64,000 nt of DNA from Progne subis subis (lineage: Eukaryota > Chordata > Aves > Passeriformes > Hirundinidae), in contig JAKJHU010000039.1 of NCBI GenBank assembly GCA_022316685.1, forward strand, positions 7,559,808 through 7,623,807, read 5' to 3'. The translations under genes were made by a program, and so were the position numbers. Position 1 is the first letter of the stretch. The number at the start of each line of letters is the position of its first letter. The notes beneath the pieces were generated by a model that had not been told where the DNA came from, searched no databases, and was given only the letters and a program-made list of their open reading frames with translations. Positions 1 through 11,033 of this stretch are shown piece after piece.

Positions 1-729
1 CTGAAGGAAGCCATTTCTGAATAACATGCTGGACCGTACTGATAAAAAAATTGATTAAAATTACTTTTTCAAAGCCAAAAGCTTATTTCCTTCAACCAAG
101 AATATATGCTTTAAACAGATGACATGACTCTGCTTTAAATCATTTCTGTAATATGACTAAACAAAAACTCAGATAATTATCCTGTTCTATACTTAGACAA
201 TATCTATTAGAAGATGCTTAATATTCCCCACTTCTTTGAAATAACCTATAAAGTGAGGAGCTGTCCTTATGCTGTTATGTCTCCAATTCAACTGCCACGC
301 AGGAATTTGCAATATCAGGTTTTTGTGACCTTGGTTGCAACGCACACACCCAGTTTGTTAAAGCTGAGCATGTGTGGACTATGAACTGCGCTCATAAACA
401 CTCACTAATGAGTTCAGGGGCAATAGCCTGTTTTCTATTCAGCACTATTCCTGCTTCCTTCCCATGCCCTTTCTGGAAATTTTTACCTCTGCTGCTACAA
501 AGAATATGCAACACAGGAGTTTACAACATACAAATATTAATCCAGAACTAGAAGTTAATAAGCAGCATGTAGCCTGTACTATAGCCAATACTTGCAACTG
601 TATTGCTACTGCTAGTGATAGTCCACAGGCCTTGTCCCAAGTGTTCCAAGAGCCCAGGATGGAGGATTATCACAGGAACTTTACCTAGGCTTCTCAGAGC
701 TTTGGTTTTATCTGATATGGCTGTAACTC

Positions 730-767
730 TTTGTTTGTTTGTTTGTTTGTTTGTTTTTTTGTTTTTC
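730..767. repeat. TTTG microsatellite
   Basis: About seven units of TTTG run together and then pass into a T-rich tail. It is a simple repeat in intergenic DNA. Confidence 0.9.
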
Positions 768-1246
768 CATTAAGGACAGGAGACTATGGCTGATTTGTTT
801 TACTTTCATGTGTAACCACAGTTGTTATATAGATACTAATAATTAGTATTTATTCTGTGTAGAATTATATATTTATGACTCTAACACGGCGTTACAGGGT
901 ACAGAAATACAAGCCTATTAAAACAGCAGGAGCTTTGAGAAGCGAAGACACCAACTGCAGTGTAAAGTAGAGGCATGGGATAGTAAGAGATGGGGCACAG
1001 GCTGGCACTGGAGACTCCACGAATAGAAACTACTTGCTAATGGTCAGTTGAAGTAGTACAAACCTGGAGCTGGGCAAAACTATTCTTAGGGATAAAAGAG
1101 AAAAGAAAGTGACTATGGGACAAAAAAAAGCAAAACACTTCAGATGAACAAAAAGAAAAATACATAGTTGCAGGCTAATGAAGGAAAAGGAAGGAGCAAA
1201 ATTTTATTTTAAAAAGTGTAAAAAGAATCCCAAGTGAGATATACTT

Positions 1247-1275
1247 AAAAAAAAAAAAAAACAAACAAAAAAACC
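1247..1275. repeat. A-rich low-complexity tract
   Basis: A run of about 15 A is followed by AAAC-like units. It could be the poly-A tail of an old retroposed copy, but no body of such an element is recognisable beside it. Confidence 0.7.
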
Positions 1276-4200
1276 CCACCATAAACATCATACTCCTGCA
1301 GGCAAAGGACTCCAGATACTGATGATCCACTGTGCTCCCTCTACCAGGTGGAAGCCACAAGGAGATGAGGAGATGAAAAGGCAAACATGACACTAGGAAG
1401 AGGGGTAAGGGTAGTTACTAAATAGCACATGCATAACAATTTTTACTGTACTATAATTATTGAGACCTTCTATATAGTTTATTTTCTTTGTTTTTCTGCA
1501 ATAATTAGATTTGGACTGGTAATAATTCTTTGATTAAATTGCTAAGGTTGTAATTAAAATAAATTTGGTGAGACTCTAAACGGAAGATGGATTTCTTTTT
1601 GCATGTAACATGATTTTGCACATAAACATTTTGCACAGTTTCTGCAGACTTGCTTCCCTGTGTTGAAATGGCAGACACTTGATGGGCTGATGGATATCAG
1701 CCAGCCTTTGTGGTGCTTTTCACCAGGTCTTTTAATGCATCTGTGATGTCTGATCTCATTTATCACAAAAGCTCCACAAAAATTCTTCGTTGTGACTCAA
1801 TGCAACAACTGCTCTTTAGCTCCTCTTTGAGAACAAAGTTCCACATCTACTTGGATTTAAAAGTATGATCTGCTGAACCTCAATCTCACCTCTGGTATAA
1901 AAAGTTTCTTTGGAGAAAGAAGGATGAATCTTTTAAGCTTCCGTTATTTCTTGCTTTTAGTTTCTATTACTGTCTTCTATATGGACTCCTTCAAACATAT
2001 TGTTTCTCTTTGGAAGCTGGAGTAGCAGTATGCCCCAGAGTGGCCTCCACAAATGCACTGCATTCATTACCTGAGGTCTGCCACCAAACTCTGTTGTGAC
2101 TGACTTAATTTCTTAAATTCTTTGCATCTCAATTCTCATTAATAAATGGCTATCTATTTTTGTTTTCTGTATCTTCATCCTGAAGACCATACATTGAAAA
2201 ATACCGTGACCATCACTGTTTAATGTATTGCACAGCACAGTAGGGCAGGACTGGATTGTCTGGGAGATCCACCAGCTGATTTATTCTAGACATCGGAGGC
2301 ACAATTGCTGGACAAGAACAGAAAGCAGAGCTTCCTCCTTAACATTTTTCTTGGGGAATCAGCCCCCCAAATTTGAGACACTCTCTCAAGCATTTAATGA
2401 ATTTGGTATTTCCTATTTATTCCTTCTTGGTTTCTTGAAGCTTCTTGAGAGCAACTCACAGTTTGGGAATCCCCCTGAGATTCCCAAAAGATTGTTTCCA
2501 GCAATGGCTGTTCAGAAGTGGTGTATGTGGACAAGAGAAAGAAACAGCAGTTAGAATAGCCCAAATACTATGAATGTATTGCACATTTTCTATTTAAACC
2601 AATGCTGTCTTCTAGTTCAATTACTGCCCATGTTTGGCTTTGGGCAAAGAAATTTTCTGCTCCACTTTTTCCATCTGTGATACAAAGAAAGAGTGAAAAC
2701 AGGGGGAAAAGAGGTTTAAAACCACTGGGTTTTTCCCCTTTCACTAAAAGCAAAAAAATCACCTCTGATCCTCTCCTTCCATTAGAAGGCAGTACGCTTT
2801 CACCTCTCTTCACCTTTGTTGGAGCTACAGGAAGTTATCTTTCACTACCTCCTACTTTAGCCTCTGCCTCAAAAATGTGACTTAAGCTAACGTTCACAGA
2901 GCACTTTGAGTGCCCCAATGCACAGTGTGGTGTCAGTACAAATAACATTTCACAGTATTTCTAAATAGGAGCGATCCAGACAGCATGGGAAAGCAAATAA
3001 AGCAAATAAATGGCATTCCTGGCTTACTCTTCTAGTTCATTTGTATCTCATCACTCTGAATTTAAAATTGCTTTCCATTCACTTTAATTATATTTACTGG
3101 TGTAAGTGCCACAATATGCCCTATTACATCAGTATGTGTTAAAAATGTGCAAGAAAAGAGCTTAATGCTATTTTGATGTGCTCCATTAGAAAAGAGACTG
3201 GCAATGAAAGTTTTGGATTAACATTGAATGTAAAAGGGTTTTGGGAGGCCTTAGTATTTAGCTGGCAATCCATCCCTAGACTTAACTTTCTTATTTCCCC
3301 CTTCCATTTTGGTAGCTGTATCTAACATTATCTAGGCCTGCATAATACTTACATTTGCATTTTAGGATTTAAAATAACAGCAGGAGTGTGTAATTGCTTG
3401 GCAGGAATTCAGGCCTTGCATTTTGTGATAGCACAAAAAGGAACTATGTTTGGAATAAAAAGAAGCCTAGCGGTGTTGTAGCATAAAACTATACATTATT
3501 TTTGATATTCGATGTGCAAAAAAAAGCAAGAATGGTACCTAAAGCATTGCAAAAGCTAGGACAGGAATTGTATTGGGTTGTACATACCTCCAGAAAGTAA
3601 AACTAAATGGTTACTCATATAGTTAAAGGCATCCCTTCTTAATGATTTTAAAATATAATGGAATTTGTTTTTGTTTGCTATGTAATTATTTGGTGATGTA
3701 CCATTTGATTCAAAATGGTCCTGTGATTCTTACTCATGCATGGACAGTCCCACTGAATTCAAAGGCATACATTCTTTTTTCTTCCTCTAGAGTCACTGAG
3801 GATTATAAAGCTGAAAGAATGAAAATATTTAGCTCAGGGGCATATGTGACTGCATAGATATTCTACTATGTCTGGAATTTGTATGGCAGAACTGACTCAT
3901 GCCCTAAATCAGTCAACCAACTTTACCAAAATAGGCTAATGGGAAGACTGATCAGTAGGTTTGAGCATTTCAATTGTTTATCAGTTGCTTATTTTATTAA
4001 GTAATTTGTTATTGAAGCACAGTCAAGACTAATGGGGAAAGGCAAAATTGAATTTATATATGATGAACACATCTAATTTCCTATTTTTTGTTTTAGAACA
4101 AATTACCATAAATTTGCACTTTTATTTTTTAAATTTCAATTTTTAAATTGAAAAGGGGAAAAATAAAAATGGCATGCATAACTGCTAAAGTAGATGCTAA

Positions 4201-4835
4201 TTTGAATCAGTGCATGGTTAACAGTCTGTTGACCAATTTAGGGAAAAATAACAGTAAAAATCAAGGTTAGCTTTAAATCCAATGAAGACAAGACTCTTAC
4301 CCTTATGTAAGCACTGCTGGGACAAAGCAACCTGAAAGCTGATGTACCCAGAGATGGAAGGAGCATCCTGCATCAATATGCCTCGTTATTCCAATTGATT
4401 CATATCAGTTTAGCATTAACAAAGCATTAATTAGATCTGATATCATGTGTTCTGGGGGGCTGGGCAAGATAATTCATGGGCAAAACTGAGCAAGTCTTTA
4501 CTTCTTAATGAATGATGTTTTGTCTTGCTCTGTGTTCATGTAACACTCAGCATTTTGAGTGGGTCTCTGCCTGCTACCATAACAGAGTGAATAATAGGTA
4601 TAATAATGATAATATTCTTCCAAAATTATTCTAGATTTGGGGTTATTTGTTTCTGAGTTAAACATGATCAATTCTTCACATATATTGACAGGAGTTTCTA
4701 ATACCTCAGAACTGTCAGAGAGCCCTTGTTCTTCTGGAATTTCTTATAGAAAAAGTCATAACACAACAATCTTTGAATATAAATTGTTCAGCTGACCTTT
4801 CTCTCAAGTGAATTGCAAACCATTGTATTAGTAAC

Positions 4836-4870
4836 AGCTCCTGATCAAAATTCAGCTCCTGATCAAAATG
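4836..4870. repeat. Short tandem duplication
   Basis: The unit cagctcctgatcaaaat occurs twice head to tail, separated by one base. It has no visible function and is probably a replication-slippage product. Confidence 0.8.
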
Positions 4871-5375
4871 AGGTTAACTGAGCAAATAATTCTTTCCTGG
4901 GAAGGTATGTGATTTTTGAAAACAGGTTAACGCCTTTACATCAGTAGGAGTTTGTGGAGTTGATTTCTGTGAAACATAATATGTAAATAATTTCCTGCTT
5001 CAGGTGTGAAGCATATTCTTCATTACCACATCCATTGCCAGAATGTTTGTGAAAGGTCATTGCATCAGTGCTCATGGTTTTTATCACAGTCAGTTTAGTA
5101 AAAATGAAACCGGTGTCCATATATGGTAACACAGCCTGGTGCTCATGGCATCTACAGCACAATGTAATCAGGCAGCCCTGCATGTGCTCTTTGAAATATT
5201 TCCCAGCAGTATCATCTACATAACTGAGTACAGATGTTCACAGAGGATCCTCTGCATGTAAACTTTACATTTTGAACCTATGTGAAGTTGAATGTACAAG
5301 CTTATGCAAGGTTTAGACACAATTTCTGCTCCTGAGGTTTTGTGTCCCAGGCATTGTTCCCTCACAACTGTTCCC

Positions 5376-5697
5376 TCTCTACAGCTGCCTGGAGGAAGGT
5401 TGGAGCCACGTGGGGGTTGACCTCTTCTCCCAGACAACCAGTGACAGCACAGGTGGACACAGCCTCAAGCTGTGCCAGGGGAGGTTCAGGTTGGACACCA
5501 GGAAGAATTTCTTCATGAAAAGGATCATTAAACATTGGACTGCTCAGGGAGGAGGTTGGGTCACCGTCACTGAAGGTTCAAGAAATGCCTGGACATGGTA
5601 CTTAGTGCTATGGTTTAGTTGACGTTGTGGTGACCAGTCAAAGGTTGGACTCAATCTTACAGGTCTTTTCCAATCTTAGTGATTCTGAGATTGTTTG
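5376..5697 (+). mobile_element. CR1 LINE, truncated 3' end
   Basis: About 320 bp match the 3' end of avian CR1 non-LTR retrotransposons. Recognisable pieces in order are a 'ggaaggttggagcca' stretch, the 'caggttggacaccagga' block, 'gaatttcttcatgaaaagg', 'ggttggactcaat', 'ggtcttttccaat' and the tail 'gtgattctgagatt'. Like nearly all CR1 copies it lacks the 5' part and its proteins. It is divergent and so old and inactive. An LTR lies about 300 bp downstream. Confidence 0.9.
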
Positions 5698-5993
5698 CAC
5701 AAGTTAAAAGATAGTCCCAAAAAACACAGGCTTGTGAAGAGAATTACTGGTGGCAGATTCCAAACATGGCTGGGCATCAGCTGGAAAACTGCAATAAGAT
5801 TATTGTTTATTTATTTTAAAACTAAAGAGATATTGAGAGACATATACTTTCTGTTTACTAAGATAGAATTTAAACTGATCACAGAACACATTAAAGAAAA
5901 TCCCTCCAATAGATATTTTCTCATGATCAGAGAGTTCGTTAATGAAAATTTGGAAGGGTAGAAGCAATTCCCAATAAGAGGAATGACAAGATT

Positions 5994-6472
5994 TGTCTTT
6001 ACAAACAAGCCCTGGATCAGCTGGTAGATAAAACTAGCAGTGAGGGATAAGAGAAACAATGGGAAGGATTCTACTGATTGATGAACGGAAAAGAAGATAC
6101 TTGCCTTTACAAACAAACCCACGGTTTGTTTGTATATGAAATTGGATATTGAAAGATGAAAGTAACAATGGGGAAAACCCATAAATCCCATAAGAATTAA
6201 AAATTAGGGGGGGCTATACATTAAAGGGGGAATCTTAAGTCTTAGGCATTTCGGGAAGTCTGTACCTCTCAAGTACCTCAGCCAATGGGGAAAGAGAGAG
6301 GGAAATGCGGCCGGGAAATTAGGATAAAAAGGAGGCTGCATCCTCCGAAAAACTGAGAGACCCCCGGGGAAATGCCCCATGGCCTCTCCCTTTTTTCGAA
6401 TAAAGTAAAAGGATTCCTCTGTCTACTTTTTGGACATAAACCTCTGGTGTTTTTGGATTAATTTTCCTAACA
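5994..6472 (+). mobile_element. Endogenous retrovirus LTR, probably solo
   Basis: The segment begins TGTCTTTACA and ends CCTAACA, the TG...CA ends expected of an LTR. A TATA-like ATAAAAA at 6324-6330 lies about 70 bp before the polyadenylation signal AATAAA at 6399-6404, which is a typical U3-R-U5 layout. G-rich purine runs at 6208-6231 resemble a polypurine tract, so the true LTR could be shorter and the left part internal sequence. I found no flanking target-site duplication and no gag, pol or env frame. Style and length suit a passerine ERV family; the exact family and left border are uncertain. Confidence 0.65.
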
Positions 6473-6680
6473 CCAGTGACAAAGCAACGTCCTCCAGCTG
6501 GACCACCTATGCAGTAGGAGAAACAAGGTGAAATTCCTGGAGGAGTTTCAGCTGACTTTGTCTGTAAGGCACAGAATTACTCCTTGACTTGGGATTCCAT
6601 ATCGATTTGGGGTCACAGCTTACACGGATGAAACCCAGGAGTAACAACTTTTGCAAACGTTAGGTTTGACGGACACTTAA

Positions 6681-6686
6681 TATAAA
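6681..6686 (+). promoter_or_regulatory. TATA-like element upstream of the CpG island
   Basis: TATAAA followed by GGGCG occurs about 200 bp before the CpG island begins. It could support an upstream start site, but CpG-island promoters of housekeeping genes usually do without a TATA box, and chance is a real possibility. Confidence 0.2.
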
Positions 6687-7089
6687 GGGCGTGTTCCTGT
6701 TACTGTCCTGTGCAGCGCCCTGGGGCCCTCCCAGGGAAACATGGACGTGGATGCCTGAGGAGTGGAGTGGAAATCAGAAGCCATGGCAGACGCCGATCAC
6801 AGCCAGGTACCAAATAGCAGCGGTGCCGGATGAACTACCTTCACAAAGCATCACCAAGAGGAATCTCATTGCTGTTTCTGGTGGGGCAGCGCTTGGCGTG
6901 ACCCCCGGCTGTGCCCCCGTAGCGCAGAGCCGCTCGTGGTCCCGGAGGCTGCCGAGCCTCGGAGCGCCCCGGGGCCGGCGGTGACTCTGTTCCCTCCGGC
7001 ACCGCGGCACTTCGCCCCGGGCTGCGCGCTCCCCGGGCCGCTCCCGCCCTCCTCCCGGCCGCCGCGGGCGCTCGATGGCTCCGGGCCCG

Positions 7090-7277
7090 ATTGCACAGTC
7101 CTGAGCACCGGAGTCGCCCTCACAGTCCTCCTCCCCTTCCTCCCCCGTCCCCTCCCCGCCGGCGGGCGGCGGCAGCTCGGGCGCAGGACCCGCCGCCCCC
7201 CCGCGCTGGAGGAGGGCGGGCGGGCGGACGGACGGGGCCGAGCCCGCAGAGCGGCGCGGGAGCGCTGCTGCCGGCAG
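7090..7277 (+). other. HEATR5A: Probable non-coding exon 1 of HEATR5A (5' UTR; start approximate)
   Basis: A good donor, GGCAG|GTACCG, occurs at 7277/7278 inside the CpG island and is the best candidate for the end of the first exon. The left edge is only a guess. A second possible donor, CCAG|GTGGGT, lies near 7415. No coding sequence joins in frame to the start codon in the 17.7-kb exon, so this exon would be untranslated. Confidence 0.4.
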
Positions 7278-7485
7278 GTACCGCGGGCTGAGGGGGCCGG
7301 GGGCAGCAGGGGCTGTGAGAAGGGGCAGCAGGGCCGAGCGGAGCTGGGAGTCCTGCGGGGCTGTGCTTGCCCGAGGCCTGCGCCCGAAAAGTGCTGGATC
7401 ACCCCCGGAGCCGCCAGGTGGGTCGGTGGGTGACACACACCCAACCAGCTCTAAAGCCCGCTGCCGGGCGGCTCCCGGGCCCCTG

Positions 7486-7516
7486 CAGCCCAGCCCAGCC
7501 CAGCCCAGCCCAGCCC
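7486..7516. repeat. CAGCC pentanucleotide repeat
   Basis: Six perfect units of CAGCC run in tandem. The minus strand reads GGGCT repeats: G-triplets with two-base loops, able to form a G-quadruplex. It lies just after the presumed exon 1 donor, inside the CpG island. Confidence 0.95.
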
Positions 7517-7571
7517 GTGCGGTCGCGTCCCGCTCCCCGGCGCTGCGGGGCAGCTCTCAGCCCCGTGAGGG

Positions 7572-7603
7572 AGGGCAGGGCAGGGCAGGGCAGGGCAGGG
7601 GGG
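7572..7603. repeat. AGGGC pentanucleotide repeat
   Basis: Five units of AGGGC end in a longer G run. The + strand has GGG runs spaced by CA, an ideal short-loop G-quadruplex pattern, about 55 bp from the CAGCC array, whose G-rich strand is the opposite one. Confidence 0.95.
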
Positions 7604-10600
7604 CGGCGAGCCGGGCGCCGCCGGGGCGTCACGGGGGAGCGGCCGTGCCGCCGGGCTCGGACTGCGCCGGCCTGGGTGTGCGCCGGGTGCCGGGGATACG
7701 GACCCTGGGGCTGCGGGATGGGGTTTGGCATCCGCCTGCACCGAGGTTCCGTGATTTGGGGGTCTGCTTTTATATTTTCTGATAAACCTTGGTAGTTAAG
7801 AATATGTGGGGAAGGGTAGCAATATTGGGCGTTCTGGTGTCTGGAAATGTTATCGTAAGCTTTTGCAGTTTGAATTCCTGGTTGTCTGGACTAAGTTTAC
7901 ACCATATAACTGGTAAAACACCACGCAAAGGGACGTAAAACCTGTAAAAATGCAATAATGTTGACTTTTCTGAATGTGGGAAAGAATGATAGGTGTTGTA
8001 AGTTTAGTTAAGAGTAAAGTTTATTGAGATATGAGTGGAAGTATGATAGGAGATGAAGAGGGCAGATAAAAGTTGAGTCCAGCTCTGTGTTTTTACAAGT
8101 GAAATTTGGTATCTTTTGAATTTTGGATTCATTAATCGTAGTGTTTCTTTGAGTTTGGGGTTTGATTTAGTAGGATTAGGTGTTTGCAGTTGTGACCATG
8201 AACTGTGCAATTTATTTTAGTCTCGCATACCAGAAATATTTTCCCTGTCTTCAGAAACAGTCAAGCAATATTGTATGCTTTAGTGTTTTGCTACAAGATA
8301 TGTAATATTCTCAATTCATTTATGAAATAACAATTGAGACATAGAAGATAGATTACTTCTGGTTGTGTGACGAATGGAGCTTGGGTTTCTTTTCCTGATG
8401 GTCTGACACAATGAAAAGGAGCTGGCGGGAGGAAGCCAGTTTACTGTTACACTGTCTAGCTATACGTTGAAAACTTGTGCTTGATTATTGAACGTAGGAT
8501 TGTTTTTGTAGTCAGTAAAATATCTGACTTACTGACTAGTTCATGATGTTGTATGCCAACACATATCAAAAACTTTATTAATCAATGCAGGATGATCTTC
8601 TATTCTAAGATTCAGAGCACCCTAATGAGGCAGGAGATAAGAAACACCTTCTCACAAAAACGTTTTCAGATTGCAGGATGGATGTTTGTTATATTCATCT
8701 TTTACCTGTATGGTTTTTACTGGGTTCAGGTAGCAGAATCTTTAAAAAGACATGCAATATACCTGTGTCTAAATTGCAGACCAAAAAGGCTTGAAACCTC
8801 TAGGCAGTTACTTTTTTGAGCTGTTTTGGAGTTTTCTTTGGGGAATACCCACATAAAATACCTAGAGAATGAACCATTGCAGTGAGGTATGTCAGTGATT
8901 TGTGCCCGGATAGTGATCTCTGATCTGCCAAACAAGTCTCCTGCAGAGTTTGCATCTGTGAGGGCTTCTGCTGCTGCTGCTAAATTTTGTGTTGGTGTTT
9001 CAGTGCAGTTGAAATCTAATCATAGTAAAAACTGTGGTGATTTTCAGGAAAAATATGTATCCTTTTCTGGGCTCTCAGTATATATTCAACAAAAACTCCC
9101 TGTGGCTTAATTTAATGCTAAGCTAGACTGGATTCAGCATTTATGTTAACAGAAAATTGGTAGCTAAAATCAACCTGCTTTCTGAATAATCCATGTACAT
9201 ATATATCACCTACTGTAAGTCAATTTTACATTTTAACAAATAATTTTGTTTCCTGAAACTTCTGTCATTGTGACAAAAAAACCCAAACAAAACTATCAGC
9301 ATACTTAGTTTGGTATATTTTGTTTATATTAGATAAGCAGTATCATCTACAACATTCTCAGGACTAAAACTATGTTCAGACATATATTGAAACTGTTATA
9401 TATTATTGCTAGTAGGTTTATACTTCAGTGCTTTTCATGCACTTGCCTTGCTATCACTCCAGGTTTCAAATCTGCTAAAAAATAAACCCAAAACATTCCA
9501 TGCATTTTTATTCAGACTGAAGCTAGTTATTGCTTTTTGAAGTTTACTTTGTCCAGTTTTGGGGAAAAAGAAGATGTTTTATATGCACTTTGTCAATATC
9601 AGATATGATACTGTTTTTCTGACTATTAGAAGCATTGGTTAATTATTTATATGCAGTTTGCCTGGTTGACTATAAACAAAATAATGTTTTGAGGTCCCTA
9701 TAATGGAACCAAGCTTATCTTTTGACTGAAACTTTCAGAAATGAACCTAAATATATTCAAGAGTTGTGAGGGCCAGAGAGGTCAGAGTGTGCCAGTAGTG
9801 CCCAAAGTGGAGATCAGGAAATGGCTGTTTATACTTCTTAGTAACTAAATGCTGCTGTTTCTTGGTTTCCTGGAATAATGCTTCTCATGTGGAGATAAAA
9901 ATTGATAATAAGAAACATGAAAGCAAAGTCTATGTAGTTTTTACCATGATGAATGAATGTCTTCCAATAAAAAAAAAAGTCTTTATTATTTTGCATTGCT
10001 AAAACAGCTATTGCATTTTCTAGGCACTTTATTCAGGGTATTTTTCTCTAATTATGTCAAGCTTTGTCCTCAAGACTTCACAGAAATTCAGCATTCCTAG
10101 AAGACATTGTCTTGTCCTTTCTTTCACACTTCAGCAAATATATATTGTGTTGTAGTTCTTATCAATGTCACTGTTGTGTGTGAGGACTGTGGGTGGTCAC
10201 ATTCTTTTGAGTGAATATTTTTAAAACCAGGAAGCCCAGAGCAAGAATTTTGATAGATTTCACATAGGTCTTTGTTGCCTTTAAGCTTTATTCCTCTTAC
10301 AGATACAGGGTAATTCCTCCAAAACTTGGAAATCAGTAACATTTGATAAGCATTTTGGTAGGAAAACCAGTCATTTGGGACTGTTCCCGTGGGAGTAAAC
10401 AAGTACTTTGTGTGAGCATCATTGTTCACAAAACATCAAAATACAACCCCTTGGTTTTGCAACACAAATGGAAGTAGCTGAGAAGTTAACAAGAATTCTG
10501 TTTGGGCTGCATGAGAGTTGTTCTTCAATACAGCATGAAACACTGTGGGGACACTGCAAGAACTACATATGTGGAGCATGCAATATATGGAGATGCACTT

Positions 10601-11006
10601 GGATTGCATCTTTAACAAGTCCCTGCATAAAATACTTCCAGTTTCAGTGAGAGAATAGACACATAGCATTCCTGTGGCCAGTTTCTTCACCCAGGCCACT
10701 AAAGAGGAAAGACTGAAAGAAAAGTGTCTTGTTTCAACACCTACGATTTCAGAGTCATGTTTCTAAGCAGAATAATTGCATACAAAAATATGACGTAAGT
10801 GGAAGTTGTCCTAATATGAAATCTTCAGCAATAACTAGAGGAAGTGGTTCTGCAATCATCTGTTATTTTTTGTTGCTCGCAGTCAGACAGATTCTTCATT
10901 TCTTTTTGCTGTTTGGCATAAGCATGTGATGCAAATGTGAGGGAAACTGAATGCCACAATAGCATAGAATATACAATAAATCGTATGAGTACTCAACGGT
11001 GAGATT

Positions 11007-11033
11007 TATTTGCCGTGTTTTTCACGGCAAATA
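11007..11033. repeat. Perfect inverted repeat, 11-bp arms
   Basis: The arms TATTTGCCGTG and CACGGCAAATA are perfect reverse complements around a TTTTT loop. It is too short for a microRNA precursor. It contains CpG-bearing arms in CpG-poor surroundings. Confidence 0.85.

Larger units (their letters stand above)
1..5375. other. Intergenic region, no recognisable gene
   Basis: This is AT-rich sequence with scattered short open frames (longest about 100 codons). None resembles a known family or shows a convincing set of exon borders. It holds a TTTG microsatellite near 730-757, an A-rich tract at 1247-1275, a short tandem duplication at 4836-4870 and a stretch at about 2630-2700 faintly like an old MIR-type SINE. 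No neighbouring gene can be recognised. Confidence 0.6.
6890..7690 (+). promoter_or_regulatory. HEATR5A: CpG-island promoter of HEATR5A
   Basis: This is the only strongly GC- and CpG-rich stretch in an otherwise AT-rich 64 kb. It contains many GGGCGG/GGCGGG (Sp1-type) boxes and lies upstream of all HEATR5A exons in the right orientation. It should be the main promoter of this broadly expressed gene. The start site cannot be fixed from sequence. Long open frames on both strands here (for example 6774-7436 minus) come from the lack of AT-rich stop codons and are not genes. Confidence 0.8.

Noticed and set aside
464..688. 74-codon open frame in the upstream intergenic region
   Set aside because: No family resemblance, no clear exon borders and no promoter; length expected by chance.
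1330..1352. CTACCAGGTGGAAGC as a CTCF site
   Set aside because: It differs from the core consensus at important positions and has no supporting context.
5811..6191. 126-codon minus-strand open frame
   Set aside because: It runs through AT-rich DNA and into the LTR and resembles no retroviral or host protein.
6774..7795. Long open frames on both strands in the CpG island (up to 220 codons)
   Set aside because: They overlap in several frames, are rich in Pro, Arg, Ala and Gly as expected for GC-rich DNA without stops, and match no known family.
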